Assembly: GCF_026212465.1 (NCBI RefSeq)
Contig: NC_080058.1
Coordinates: 2,135,501-2,199,500 of the forward strand
Length of the DNA stretch: 64,000 nucleotides
Origin: Amaranthus tricolor
Lineage: Eukaryota; Streptophyta; Magnoliopsida; Caryophyllales; Amaranthaceae
Reading direction: 5' to 3'
In this document: positions 24,123 to 36,935 of the stretch, piece after piece
Position numbering within the stretch: the stretch's first letter is position 1
Layout of the letters: each line of letters begins with the position of its first letter
Position numbers and translations under genes: made by a program
Notes under the pieces: model-generated
The model's database searches: none
What the model was told of the DNA's origin: nothing
Seen by the model: only the letters and a program-made list of their open reading frames with translations

Positions 24123-25201
24123 TTGTTTTCTAATTCATATTGCTATTAAGATGACTTGATACTACTGTACGTACTACAAAACTTCTACATTAACTATCTA
24201 TTATCACGGGATTTTTTGGGATTCGACAAGTCTGGTGAACGGCTTAGGGTAGCTAGGGAAAACGATAATCAGAGAAGGTTTTGAGAATGTTCAACATGTT
24301 TAATATGTTATGTTTTTAAAGATACAAATCTGTAAGAAAAATATCATAATTTTTGAACTTATATCGAACTTTTAAAGTATTTATCAATTATTGTTCCTCC
24401 CCTGCCGAAAATGTTGTTCGGATGTACTTGGGTTGAATCTAGACAATTGGATATTTTTGAGATTATTCGATACTTTATTTTGGACCAAAAATATAAAACT
24501 TTTTATTACTTATTTGAATCTTACATTTTAACTAATGGGGTAGGTTAGAAATTTTTTCCAATAGTATATTGTGTAATTTAAAAGAACAGATGACATATTT
24601 TATTTTCCTCCATTTGATAACGGGATAAAACTTGACCTTTTTCTACCAAGGGTACAGTATTAAGGTAACGTGCATATATATTTGCATACATTCGACCTCC
24701 TATCTTAGTTAAACTCAGGTATTTACGAGTCTAAGTGTCGGAAATGTCTAAACATTTAATTTTACACCTAAAATAAAATGTCTAATTGTGTCATATTAAT
24801 ATTCAAGCATAAAAAATCGAACACGAATACGTTAAGATAACGGACTCCTTGAAACTTCTTCTTGGGTGAGAGCTAATTAATAATTGCATTGGAGTGATGA
24901 AATATTATTGTTGTTGATAAAATAATCCTCTTTTGATGTTTCAGAACAGTTTGACCCTAAAAGAAAATCTAACTAATATTACCTGTCTTCCTTGCTTCTC
25001 AGGAAGGCTTCCTTTATTTTGTTGTCGATGTTCTATGAACCATTTCTATATTCACGTTATTCATATTTTTATCAGTTTTATAATTTTTAATTAGCTAAAT
25101 AGGTGACTGTAATTTTAAGGTAAATTTATTAACTGCATGCTTGAATCATAATGCTCTTTAATTATGTAAAATCAACTATATCAACCATTTCTTAGTGCAA
25201 A

Positions 25202-25385
25202 TGGGTTGAAAACAATTCACATGTAATCTCATATCGAAGAATTACAGAGAAGTTAACTAGCATATATATTTGATGGGCTACTCTTTCTAATAACAAATGG
25301 TTTAAGGATGAAATCTTATTAGATTTACGTAAAGCTAAGTTTCCTCTTATGCTGGTCTTATTGCACAAGCCCGTTAAGAAATTTA
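25202..25385 (+). mobile_element. Solo LTR of the TRIM family
   Basis: Starts TGGGTTGAAAACAATTCACA and runs through ATCGAAGAATTACAGAGAAG, GATGGGCTACTCTTTCTAAT and CCTCTTATGC. These match in order the LTR at 30826-31015. No primer site or second LTR follows, so it is a solo or truncated LTR. Confidence 0.65.
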
Positions 25386-26131
25386 TTAAAATGGTTTGTG
25401 TATATAGGTGTTTTCATTCATGGGTCCCATTTGTATACTTGATTTCTTTCAAGAATTCCTCATGACTACTTGATTATAATTAGGATGATGGGGGATATAT
25501 ATATGCAGGGGCACAATAAAAGTGGTGATGTACTTAAACCTCCAATCGTATATCAGCATTTTTAATAGTACTACTGTTTATATTGAGAAACATTCATTTC
25601 TCTTTTGATCATTTTATCCCTTTTCTGTTTTATCACCATAATTTGCTTACCATTTTTATTTATTGGATTCAACTTTTTCATTTCTTTTCCATTTTATGTA
25701 GAAAGAAGTATTCAAAACAAACTTGATAATTTAATATTTATCAAACTTTGTAATTAAACTTGACTTGACTCGACCTTAAAATGAATTTAAAAAATGTAAA
25801 AGTTAATGTAAACATCCTATCTAAAACATATGATTTCAAATTGATCCGACGACCAGAATGAAGAGTTGTTAGTAGGAGAGTGCACAAATATTGGGACTAA
25901 GACTGCTCCAATGTCTGATGAGTGATGATCTGGACTTATGATAACTTGATGCGTGGTATGGCATTCTTATTAAGCTATTATTTCCCTTTATCTTTCCCTA
26001 TAACTTCAACTACACGTGTGTATGCATGAGAGAGAGAAATATGAAGGATTTTTAAAATGCACAAGGTAATAAACGCCTCGTTAATGAATTTAATAATATT
26101 AGTATATATTTTGAGCAAATTATAAAATAAA

Positions 26132-26365
26132 TGTTAGACTATATCATATTTGATGTTTTAATTATCAGATTAAATTTTTGGTTAAATTGGTTTCTTGACA
26201 TGGTATCAGAGCCAATATGATAAGAGGTTACATGTTCGAATCTCAAGCACCTCTTAAATTCAAGTGAAATATTTAGTGTTAGGTATGACGAAAATTTGTG
26301 TTGCATAACATATACTGGAGTCTCAGCCATCGACTTAAATATTTAGTTGAATTAGTTGCTTGACA
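26132..26365 (+). mobile_element. TRIM-like remnant with TGGTATCAGAGC primer site
   Basis: A short LTR-like segment ends TTTCTTGACA at 26200 and is followed directly by TGGTATCAGAGC (26201-26212), the initiator-Met tRNA complement. About 145 bases later a diverged copy of the segment end, ending GCTTGACA (~26365), appears. The LTR differs from the family at 20.5 and 30.9 kb. Confidence 0.55.
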
Positions 26366-26829
26366 GTAATTAAAAAAATATTTAATGAGTAACTTATTGA
26401 TAAATTTTAAATTTAATACTACGTTAATTAATATTAATAATGCTCAAAGAATTATAATTATAAAAAAGATTTTAAATCAACCACATCGAAATTTATTTAT
26501 ATCCTTAACGAGCATTTGGTGTTGTTAACAAAATCCTTTATTATTTAATTATTATTATGTATAAAAAAGAGGAAGCTTATAGAAGAATGAGATAATGTGT
26601 TTTGGAAGCAAAAATCTTGGCTTGGTTAGAAAACAAACTTTTATTTCTCACGCTGCCCTATGATCAATAGATGATATGAATGATGATTACCGTGAGAGTG
26701 AAGAAAGAATTGTATTGGCAAAAGACAAAGCCATGGAGTCAAAGACAAGATCACCTACATCTCTTTCTTCGTATAGATATACAATATACTCACAATAATT
26801 CTTTTTACTTGTCTCATTTTTTTATTTGG

Positions 26830-27115
26830 AAGTTCACCTTACTTGTCTCATTTCTATTTAAGACCTATATTTATAGGTGGTCTTCTCATATTCTTAATAT
26901 TAAAAATATCCAATATTACACATGAGTCTACTATTTTAGGTGGTCCCTTCCAATTCTTAATATTAAAAACACCCAATATTGTACATGAGTCTATTATATT
27001 AGGTTGTCCCTTTATTTTTCTAATATTTGTGCCCAAACCAAATGGAACAGCTAAATTGAATTGGAAGGAGTATTATTTGATTATTTATATATTAAATTAA
27101 ATATAATTAAAATGT
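26830..27115. repeat. ~70-bp tandem duplication upstream of the MYB gene
   Basis: Two diverged direct copies (about 26872-26937 and 26938-27005) share GGTGGTC, TCTTAATATTAAAAA, CAATATT and CATGAGTCTA. They lie 600-780 bases upstream of the MYB start and end just before a Stowaway-like end. Function unknown. Confidence 0.6.
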
Positions 27116-27128
27116 TCTGTATAAAGGA

Positions 27129-27330
27129 ACTCCCTCCGTTCCCACTCATTTTGCTTCTATTGCTATTTTAATCTGTTCCAGTTATTTTATATCAATTCTT
27201 TTTTTTAAATTAACATATTTTTATTTCATTCATATAATTTATTTATTCTCAACATTTATTTATTTTTTTCTTAAAAATTACAATTTTTCTCTTTACTCCT
27301 ATTGACGGTGGGGACAAAGGAAGTATATTT
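27129..27330. mobile_element. Stowaway-like MITE in the MYB upstream region
   Basis: Left end CTCCCTCCGTTCCCACTC and a degenerate inverted right end GACGGTGGGGACAAAGGAAG near 27303. The ends match the CTCCCTCCGT signature of Stowaway elements. It lies about 280 bases upstream of the MYB start codon, so it may be part of the promoter region. Confidence 0.6.
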
Positions 27331-27494
27331 TTACTTAGGTCCTCCAAACCGTTTTTACTTGACCTATCAACCAACACTGTCCCCTTATTATCTTTCTCTC
27401 TCTTTCTTTCTCTTAATCTAAGCAAACCCCACAATGATGATCATCACTGCCACTATGATCATCATACCTGCCTACATACACCTTTCTCTATCTC

Positions 27495-27500
27495 TATAAA
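27495..27500 (+). promoter_or_regulatory. TATA box of the MYB gene
   Basis: TATAAA within TCTCTATAAAATTCAT, 112 bases upstream of the start codon, followed by a pyrimidine-rich leader. Spacing suggests transcription starts near 27525-27530. Confidence 0.55.
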
Positions 27501-27611
27501 ATTCATTTCATTTCTGTACATCACCCCACTTAGACAAATCAACCCTACATCATCCTAATCTCCTTTTCAAGGGGATTTTGCATTCATCATTTCATTTCAT
27601 TCAAACTTACT

Positions 27612-30600
27612 ATGAGGAAGCCTGCTGATCCTGCAGCTAAGACTAACGGAAATGGCGGTGGTAGTGGTGGTGGTAATAATGGCGGTGCCAAGCTTCGGAA
27701 GGGGTTGTGGTCACCGGAAGAAGATGATAAATTGATTAACTATATGCTTACTAATGGGCAGGGGTGTTGGAGTGATGTTGCGAGGAATGCTGGGTTGCAG
27801 AGGTGTGGTAAGAGTTGCCGTCTCCGGTGGATCAATTATCTGCGTCCTGACCTTAAGCGTGGAGCTTTTTCTCCTCAAGAAGAAGAGCTTATCATTCATT
27901 TGCACTCTCTTCTTGGTAATAGGTACATTATCTTGTTGCCCTCCTTCCTTTTTGATCTCTTGCTATCCTATTTTCATATCGAAGAATTAAAGATGGTATG
28001 ATCATTTTATAAGTCATAGAGCCCTTTCTCCCATTACCATATAGTTTTGAGATTATATCTCTTTGACTTATGAAGTCTGTGCACCTCGTATTTTCCGTAT
28101 ATATTGGCATTGACAATAAATTTGGCTCAATAGTTTTGATTCATATAACTCGTATTTTTTCGATTGATTCATATAGTTTTGGAATGGTATATCTACTTAA
28201 CTTATAATTAAAGTGTATACAACTCGTATTCTTAGTATATGCTGGCATTGATTAAAAGTCTAGCTCAATTTAATTTTTACCATTCTTCTTACTCATAATT
28301 ACAAAGAGATTTTTTTTTATTGATCCTAATTAGTAGGAAATATTATATGCAACTTAAATTTACATAAATAAAAAATGCACATGATTCAAATGAGTAATTT
28401 TAATATAGTTTATATAAATGTCTTAATTAAGACCAAATAATTGTATACCTTCAATGCCATTTAAATAAGGGGCATTGAGTAATGATGAATGTATATATAT
28501 TTCTGACGATTCTTTGGTTGAGACACTTTTTTTTTACTATTATAGTAAGCTATATCCGACCGGCCGAATTCTATATAGATAGAAGTCTAGGTGAAACTCA
28601 GAGCCATTTGATGAAATTGAGGTAATAAAATATTAGTAAGTTATAATAGAAAATTTTTTTAACACTAAACATTTGAATGGTCACTTGGAAAAGTTTGCCA
28701 TTTTTCAATGTGTTTTTTTATTTGGATTGATGCATGTTTATAATGCAATCATTTTTTTGGAATTTGACAATAATATGGTTCTGCGTCTAATTTTTAATAA
28801 TATTTGGAGTAAGACGGGAGATCATCAATTCGTTAATATAGGTTAAAGGCCGAGAAGTAGAATGTTTGTATACGTGGTGAAAAGCGAACTATTATAAGTA
28901 TGAAAGAATTTTTTTTTAATTATCAAATTAAGTCATTTAATTCTCGATTTTTTATTTATTAATTAACCATTAATTAAGGATAAGATGTTGATGATTATAA
29001 AGATCATGAATTTTGATTAAATATCTATTTAAAGAAAAAATTCTTGAAGTTCATTTATTGTTACCTGGCCTTCACTTTGTGTTGATCTTTTGTTAAAGAA
29101 ACTTCATGTTGGCTAAATACAAGCCCCACTAATCAAATGGTGTAATTGGTTTAAAGTTAAATCACTTTTGAAATCATAAATTTGTAAATCTATATCAAAC
29201 TTTGTAGATCTCCTTTTCATGTTAGAGAAATAATTAAAAATATAATTAAATCAAATGAAATTTAACCAAGACTTATTGCAAATCTTAGATTCTTTCATGT
29301 ATGTTCATCATTGGGTTTCCCAACCTTTCTGTCATAATTCCTCCATTTTACTTTACTTACTTTTTACGCAATTTAATGTGTTAGTTTAATCATTTATATA
29401 TTAAATTATATATATTTAAAAATTATGAAAAATAATATTATTACAGTATGTGATCAGACAATTTAAAAAAAATTCACTTGATAATATGTTTTCTTACACA
29501 TTAGCCGTCATAAATAAAATATGTTTGAATGATGAATAGTATCAGTAAATATAAAAAGTATTTCAGAACGGAAGAAGTATACTAGCATACAAATATCATG
29601 TTTTAGAAAAAAGTAAAGCTTTTGTCTTGGAGTATATTTGAATGTAAAGAATTGATCATTTTAAGGAGTAATGACGAATCCTCTTCTCTTTCATTTTCTA
29701 ATCTTCAAGTTTGTGTATGATCATAGGGTGTCTGAGGTTAAAGAATGTGACAAAGATAAGAGCTTCTTTCAGAGTCAACCACCAAATAGCTTGTGTGATT
29801 AAGACATGATATTGTCGGTTAATATTTATAATTAACCCTTTCATGTCCGCGCACTTAAGTTGCTCTAAAACAAAGGGATTCGATTACGACACCAATATGA
29901 GATTTGAATATGGATGAATGGATGTGCATAGTGTTGTCCCTCCCTCTATCGATTACGGTTGCTGATTTGACTAACTGATTTTATTAACTGGTTTTACCAA
30001 TTGATTTTTTTAAATAGTTTGTCCAGTTGATTTTGAATCCGCTGCTATAAGCAGCTTATTCAAAAATAGTTTATTCATATAAATAAGTTGTTTCATCCAG
30101 ATAGTTTACTTAACATTAGAATTGGCTGGTTTCACTTCTCAATCCTACATTTATATCAAAATAAGCTAGAATTTCTCAATGAGCCATTTTGCCAAACACC
30201 TCCATAACTTAAGTTTCCGAAATACTAAATTAGCTTTTCGTTTTCACGTTCTCGCACTGAGTCAAATTTCGTTCTAGCCAGATTGTTACCTCTCTACTAA
30301 ATAACTCTCGCACAAAAAATATAATCTAGCAATGTAACTGGAATAGAGAAATACTAAATAACTATAGTTAAAATCATGGAAATGACACTCTACAAAACAA
30401 GTAAAGTCCTATCCATACGACGTTGCATGGTTGGTGTGTAGCACATGGTGTGTGATACTTGCGTGAAACTATGTCTTCTATATGTGGGGATGCCCAAGCC
30501 GAAAGGGATAGTGGTTTAATAAATATTCTATTGTTTTTTTCTATACCTAATATTTGCACTTTGAGTTGAAGACACTCCAACACTCCTTTTGCTTTCAATT

Positions 30601-32251
30601 TGTATAGTTCATGCAAATTAGCCATGCAATTCTCAAAACGTAAGACAGGTTATTGTCTGTCTATAACATCTTTGTCATATTGAATTGTGTATTTTTTATT
30701 AAATAATTAATATAATCATAGTCATAATCACCAATCCATTATCCCGCACAAGTCAGGGTCGGGAGGAGGAGGATAATGGGCAGATCATACCCTTGTCCCC
30801 TCCAAGAAGAGGGCAAGGAGAAATGTGTTGGAAATAAACCTTCATGTAATCCCACATCGAAGAATTAGTGAGAGGTTGTCAGACACATATATACTTGATG
30901 GGCTACTCGCTCCACCTAATACTATTTGATTTTAGGATGGAACCTAATTGAGTTTATGTGCAGTTAACGACACTCCTCTTATACGGGTATTATTACGTTA
31001 TATAAAAAAAATTATTATGGTATCAGAGCTGATGGTTTCCGACCAACTAAAAAAATTCGGTCTTTCATAGAAAACAACTTGGGTTTAGAAAAATATGGTG
31101 TATCCGCCGAATTAAAAAAATGGGTTCACGTGTGGCTACTCCTCCTAATACCAATTAGGATGAATTCTTAATTATCGGGTTTATGTGCAGTCAACTCTCC
31201 TCTTATGCGGGTGTTGTATGTATGGTTGATTAATTCCCAAAAAGATATGTTTTTGCAATTCTGTAAATAATTTTAAAAAATAGTTGATTAATTAATTAAT
31301 GATGTGTTATTATCATATGCATGATGATTAATTAGGTGGTCTCAAATTGCGGCTCGTTTGCCTGGAAGAACTGACAATGAAATAAAGAATTTCTGGAATT
31401 CAACTGTGAAGAAAAGACTAAAGAACTCCTCAAACTCTTCATCACCCAATGCAAGTGATTCATCATTGTCTACTGAGCCAAGAGATCATGGGATGATGAC
31501 AGGATTTATGGCCATGCAAGATCCCAGCTGCATCATGGCCATGTATGTGAATAACAATACTACATCATCACCAACATCATCATCCATGCAATCCATGGCT
31601 CATCCTCTAACTCATCATCATCATCACATTGGTATCATGGATCCATGCATGTCTAACATGGTAAATCGCATTACTTCTACTAATACTAACACTACTACTA
31701 ATGCTCTAGACATGCCTTCTGGTTATGGTAATAATGGGTTTGTGGATGCAACTTCATGCATGAGCATGACAACTTTGAATGGCATGGCTAATGTTGATAA
31801 TGATCATGGATTGATGTGTGGGAGTTATGGGATGTTGGGTGGTCATAGTTATAATTATGGGTTATTACATGGAGAGCTTTCCATTCCTTCTTTGGAAACC
31901 ATAAGCATCGAAGAAAATAACACTCATATTTCTCAAAATATTGTTTTTGATAAAAACACTAGCCACAACAACACCAATCATTTTAACAACACCAACACCA
32001 ACAATCAGTTTGATCATAACAATACACACATTACCAACACTCCTCTAAACAACTCCATAACTAGCTCTAAGAAATTCGAGGCTGTGGTTTGTGGGGTTGG
32101 AAATACTTGGAAAGATGCCGGAGGAGAGCAACTAAGGGTGGCCGGAGAATGGGAGGATCCCGGAGGAGAAATGGCCGGGGAATGGGATGATTTGGAGGAA
32201 TTAATGAATAGTGTTTCTTCATTTCCCTTTACTGATTACCAAGTTGAATAA
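27612..32251 (+). CDS. MYB46: R2R3-MYB transcription factor, MYB46/MYB83 type
   Basis: Two exons: 27612-27922 and 31336-32251, joined at GNR|WSQ in R3 (phase 2+1), giving 408 residues. The protein opens with MRKP, as MYB46/MYB83 do, then a Gly/Asn-rich linker. R2 spans ~30-81 ([37 protein letters not shown]). R3 spans ~82-132 ([33 protein letters not shown]), with Phe at the first R3 Trp position as usual. The C-terminal part is low complexity, rich in Asn, Ser and Thr, with a His run, and ends in an acidic motif with [12 protein letters not shown] that resembles the MYB46 tail. In Arabidopsis these nuclear proteins switch on cellulose, xylan and lignin genes. The exact orthologue (46 or 83) cannot be settled here. 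The intron is 3.4 kb and carries transposons. Confidence 0.93.
29337..29580. mobile_element. Degenerate Stowaway-like MITE in the MYB intron
   Basis: Left end TTCCTCCATTTTACTTTACT and right end CAGAACGGAAGAAGTA are loosely inverted. Content is AT-rich and non-coding. Borders are approximate because the ends have drifted. Confidence 0.45.
30826..31222 (+). mobile_element. TRIM retrotransposon inside the MYB intron
   Basis: LTR from TGTTGGAAATAAACC (30826) to about 31015, then the primer site TGGTATCAGAGC (31018-31029), a ~110-base internal part (with TCGGTCTTTCATAG and GGTGTATCCGCCGAATTAAA), then a second LTR missing its first ~80 bases (31135-31222; TGGCTACTCCTCCTAATACC to CTCCTCTTATGCGGGTGTTG). 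It matches the minus-strand element at 20325-20711 across LTR, primer site and interior. It ends about 110 bases before the second MYB exon. Confidence 0.8.
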
Positions 32252-33070
32252 CCCTCGTTTTTAATTTCGACCTGAAAATTTTACACTCATAAGCCTCATA
32301 GTATATAATTGTGCTCTTGTAATTAGGTCATTGTTAAGATGGAAGATTTATCATTATCATTAAAGATTATATTAATTAATAAAATCACCCACACAAAAGT
32401 AAAAGGCTTATAGCTAGATGAATACACAATATATACTTGTTATATACTCCACTTAATTCTATGTAAACTTTACATGTAAGTTTACAATAATGTTTCCTAT
32501 AATTGTGAAGGAGATATGTGAATAGTCATAAAGCTATACAATTTTTTTTAATTTTTTTTATTTAGGGTAGTTGGTAGGAACCCTAGTCATGTAAGAAAAT
32601 GATTTTGTACAAAATTCAAAATATATGCTTGTTGAAGATGGAAGTTTGTTATTAGTGGGATGCATGTTGATTGTAATACACACATTGATGTGAATGAAGA
32701 CTCTTTGTTTTTCTCATTATATCTCTAAATTAACATCATGACATTTTTAGTGTGTTTTAGTCACTTTATGCAAGATGTGATTTTTATAGATTTCTTTTTT
32801 CTTTTTTCTTTTTTCTTGCTTTGGTGGTAAGAAGTGATTTAATTGTAAGACAAATTAAAAGAATGGCTTATTGTTATTGGCTTTGGTAGTTGGGTACTAA
32901 GTGTAATTATGATGCACTTAACTTTGGTCCCTTTGCTTTTCATTAACACAAATGATCTCACTCTGAATGAACTATTATAATCATCTTTGTCTTAGGTTTA
33001 AGCTAAAACATTTTATACCAATAGTGTATACTTAATAAAACATACTAATCCTTTCAAAAAAAAAAAAATA

Positions 33071-33304
33071 CTCCCTTCTATTCGCTGAAAATGAGACATT
33101 TACTTTTTAGCACAATTCATTTGTTACTCGTAATTTGTATAAAATATAGTCCAATGAAATTTTGTTTGATTCATCTTAATGCAAAGATTATTAACATTCA
33201 CTTTTTATAATATTTCGTTATATATAATAAGAAATATTAAACTTTAAATAAATACATTGGATAACATGAAAAGTAAATGTTTTATTTTCAGTGAAATGAG
33301 GGAG
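33071..33304. mobile_element. Stowaway-like MITE, ~234 bp, TA-flanked
   Basis: Left end CTCCCTTCTATTCGCTGAAA and right end TTTTCAGTGAAATGAGGGAG are inverted over ~35 bases (both continue with AAGTAAATGT-type sequence). TA lies on each side, as expected for Stowaway (Tc1/mariner-derived) target duplication. Confidence 0.8.
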
Positions 33305-33676
33305 TAAATAAATAAACCTTACCAATTATATAATTCTATATAACTTGAGTTATTACACAATTTCTAAATAAAAATAAATGATGAATCGATTAATTTAATT
33401 TGAAGACAATTATAATATCTAATAAGATATGATTTATTACTCATTAGATTATAAAAACGTAATGCTATTATACATGTTCTTTTGGTTCTTTTATTTTTGT
33501 TAACTATAGGACAATTACACATTAATAATACTAAACCTTTAGAGTATATAAGGTATTATTAAATAGATTTTAAAAAAAGATCATCAATGAAAAGATCATT
33601 CAATAAACAACTGAAATCAAAATATTATATATTTACAATAATTGAAAAACTTATCTCCATTGTAAATATTAAAGTT

Positions 33677-34220
33677 TTACTTCCTCCCTCTCTAAAAATT
33701 TATCCACATCATAATAACGGATAATTATAATTTGTTAATCCATGTTAGAATAAAGTATATTTGGCCTAAATGTCCTTGATTGAATTACAAAATCATTAAT
33801 TTATCTTTAATTGACTTTTTAAAAAAAGACACGATTCTAATTTGATTTTATATTTATTAAATGCTCTTATCAATTTTAAGAAAGTTTTTGAAACTTTCCT
33901 TTTCTATCCCTCTCACTTCAACTTTCATATCTTTGTTAATATTTTACTAAATCTCTCAATAATCATAATCCAACTTCTCTAATTGTATACATTCTTAAAG
34001 TTCACGCGTTTATCTTCAATTTGAAACCTACTTGTTTGTGGCTTAAAAAACCATTATTGTTCGAAAATGACGGATGTGAAAAAAAATTAAGAATTCATAT
34101 TGTAAATTATATTTAAATTTTTCATAATTAAAAATTCTTATTATAACACAATATTTTATCTTTTAAATTTTATTTCATTTTACCTCAAGACAAACTTTAA
34201 GAAAGAGAGGAAATAAAACA
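33677..34220. mobile_element. Older Stowaway-like MITE, ~540 bp
   Basis: Left end ACTTCCTCCCTCTCTAAAAA and right end TTTAAGAAAGAGAGGAAATA are inverted but diverged. It abuts the next, better-preserved MITE within a few bases. Confidence 0.5.
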
Positions 34221-34223
34221 CTA

Positions 34224-34559
34224 CCCCCTCCGTTCTTTTAAGTTTGTCCACCTTACTATAACGGGTAGTTTCAAAAGTTTGTCCACTTTAGAATACTTTC
34301 TATTTTTAAAAATCTTTTTTTCCTAATATACCCTTATTTCTCTCTCACTCCCTTATTTCTCTAGTATATTCACTCTCTCACTCATTTTTTTGTTCTTTAA
34401 ATGTTGTTTTATTTTAATTTTCACTCTCATACTTCCAATACAATCATTATTTTACACCACTATCTAATTAAAATAATACTCACTATAATAAAAGATTATG
34501 TTTTTCTTAACAAGTGTGAAAAACTCAAATTAGACAAACTTTTTAAAGAACGGAGGGAG
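34224..34559. mobile_element. Stowaway-like MITE, ~336 bp, TA-flanked
   Basis: Left end CCCCCTCCGTTCTTTTAAGT and right end TTTTTAAAGAACGGAGGGAG are inverted nearly perfectly for ~28 bases, extending into TTTGTC/GACAAA. TA is present on both sides. No coding capacity; the 62-residue open frame inside it is spurious. Confidence 0.85.
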
Positions 34560-35699
34560 TATTTTACAAATGAGTTGAATTTCAATTAATTTATGTGTGG
34601 ATGTCAACTAATTTGATTAACACCAACCCCCCTCCCCCAAAAAAATTAGGTCCAATTAACCAACTTTATCTAGATTTTGATGTAATTAATTTGGCTTTTA
34701 AGCTTTTCACTAAGGGTTCATTCTTCCCAAATATAATGATTTCACTTTAGATTTAATTATATGCTAATTACTTTAATTTTGCTTAGTTGATAAAATCTTG
34801 TGAGTTTGATCTTCATGAACTTGATAATTTAATTTCTTCCTCAACACTATTCTTATGGTTATTTATGGACCAAAAAACTTTGGTTAATCAACCTAATTTT
34901 TACATTAAATATCTAGGTATTTTGGTATAATATTTGGTGCATCATTTATATATTATCCTTTGTTTCTTTTAATAGTTATATTTCCCTCAAATAAGACTCT
35001 TATATAAAAAAAGTGTAGCCATTATAAAGAGAATAATATGTTTATGAATTAGTTTAGTTCAACTTATCTATGTCTATTAATTTACCGCTTAATTCAACTC
35101 GTAATTACAATACGATGATTCCACTCGATTCTTGTATTATTTTTTTTTGACATGTTTAAGGACATGACTATTCACCAAGTAAATGCTTATAAGTTAAGTA
35201 ACGTAAGCGAAAAATAATATTTTCTGTGTTTCGTTAAATTTGCTACTAAAAATAATATTTCTCCTACAGTATATTATTTTCAATAGCAAATTCAAAGAAA
35301 TATCGAATAATACCACTTACAATAATAAGAATTATAAAGTTGGTGATAAAGTCGAAGGATTAAGGAGTTAGATTGACAAGGAATTGGATAAGAAAGTGAT
35401 ACAAATATCTCAATCTCATTCACCTTTAAATCAATTTTACTCTTGAGAATTTGAGCAGTGAATAACTAACTAGCTGTCTTATGACTTTTTATGCATTTAT
35501 AATAATCTTTATAGGCTTTAGTAAACTTCGGATAGTGATAGCTAAGTTCATAAAATCCATGAAAGCTTTCTTAAAATTGAAGCTAATTATTACTTCTAGT
35601 ATATAGGAGTAGTACTCCTCTTCTCTAACAATCTACCGAACTTTTTATCTCATCATCTTCTTGTACCCTTAAATGTGAAACCTAGGCTCCTTTTTATTG

Positions 35700-36015
35700 G
35701 GTATTTTTCTTTTTTATTTCAGTAATTCTAATATATGAGGCAGTTTTAAAGTTATCTTTTTGTATAGTCTTAAAGTGAATACTTATAATCTTAAAATAAT
35801 CAATTATAATTTTAAAGTAATCACTTATAATCTTAAAGTGTATATAATCTTAAAGTGATCACTTAAAGTGATCAATTTCACTTTTTAAAATCATCATTTA
35901 TAGTTTTAAATGATCATTTATAACATTAAAATGATCCTTTACAATCTTAAAGTGATCAATATTAGAGAAATAGACTAATTGTATGTGTCCCTTTATCTCA
36001 TATAAGACTTGGTTT
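35700..36015 (-). mobile_element. GAGAC-family MITE, inverted copy with internal repeat array
   Basis: Read on the minus strand it begins CCAAGTCTTATATGAGATAA and follows the element at 17905 through TAGTCTATTTCTCTAATATT and the AT-rich body. The body is an array of imperfect ~20-base units around ATCTTAAAGTGATCAC (35757-35955). Confidence 0.55.
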
Positions 36016-36295
36016 TTTTTAATGTTTTATGTTTTTATCGGACTTATCAGCATTAAGACTTAAATATTATATTGTAGTTTAAATGTCGAATATATATAAG
36101 AATATTCAATTGTCTAACTTAGTTATTTAATGAATATTTTATAGATTTGGCCAAAATGAAATGTGGAGGTAGGGACTATGCTTATATCCAAGTGTCATAA
36201 GAGTTAAGTTTGAATAGAAACCGAGTTGGGCTTGGCTCAAAAGTTGCAGGCGGGCCTGAATTGTAAACAATGCTCACTTATCAGCAATTTTAATA

Positions 36296-36455
36296 TAAGA
36301 CCATTTGAAAGTGAGACGGGTTCGTACAAACAGCTCATATTATTTATTTTTAAAAAAAATTAATTCAAAACTGAATTTACATTGTTTGTTTTAATAAATT
36401 AGATTTGGGTCAGCCGATATTAAGTTGTCTCACAATGAGACAATTTTAATTAAAA
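36296..36455. mobile_element. GAGAC-family MITE, short copy
   Basis: Ends TTTGAAAGTGAGACGGGTTC and GTCTCACAATGAGACAATTT around an AT-rich core. Shorter than the 17905 element, probably internally deleted. Confidence 0.5.
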
Positions 36456-36928
36456 ATCTGTCAATTTCTTAACATGAAGTGTAAGCTCTCAATCCAAGCA
36501 ACCAATAATTGATTATAGAAATTGTTAGGATTAGAAGTGATTTAGTTTACTAAGTAACTATAATTTAATTGATGTAATTACATTAACATTTTTATTTAGG
36601 ATAGATTTAAGTAGTCGGTCACAGACAACACTTTCGATCATATAATCTTATTTCCTCTTTTTATTATTAATGAAGGTAAGATTATATGTATCCAATCCTT
36701 AAACCCATCTAAATGGACGCTACTCAATCCAATAGTAAATGAAAAAAATAAAGAAAATAACAAATCAAAATTTCAACATGTTAGTCCGGTGTAAAAATTT
36801 TACTCATTTGACAAATTCTTTAAGTAGGTGTGTAGTGTATGAATATGTATAATTAACCAATGATGTTTCAAAAGGTGGAATTTTTCTACAACAATTAAAA
36901 AAGTACTTCACCAAGTTGAAATATAAGC

Positions 36929-36935
36929 TATAAAA
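36929..36935 (+). promoter_or_regulatory. TATA-like box upstream of extensin-like array
   Basis: TATAAAA about 85 bases before the open repeat frame begins. The segment between looks like a leader (A/C-rich) but contains no ATG. Confidence 0.4.

Larger units (their letters stand above)
20712..25201. other. AT-rich intergenic DNA
   Basis: No gene recognised over 4.5 kb. Holds (TTA)n runs at 22317-22373 and 24089-24122. An Asn-repeat frame across the first is an artefact. Confidence 0.55.
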
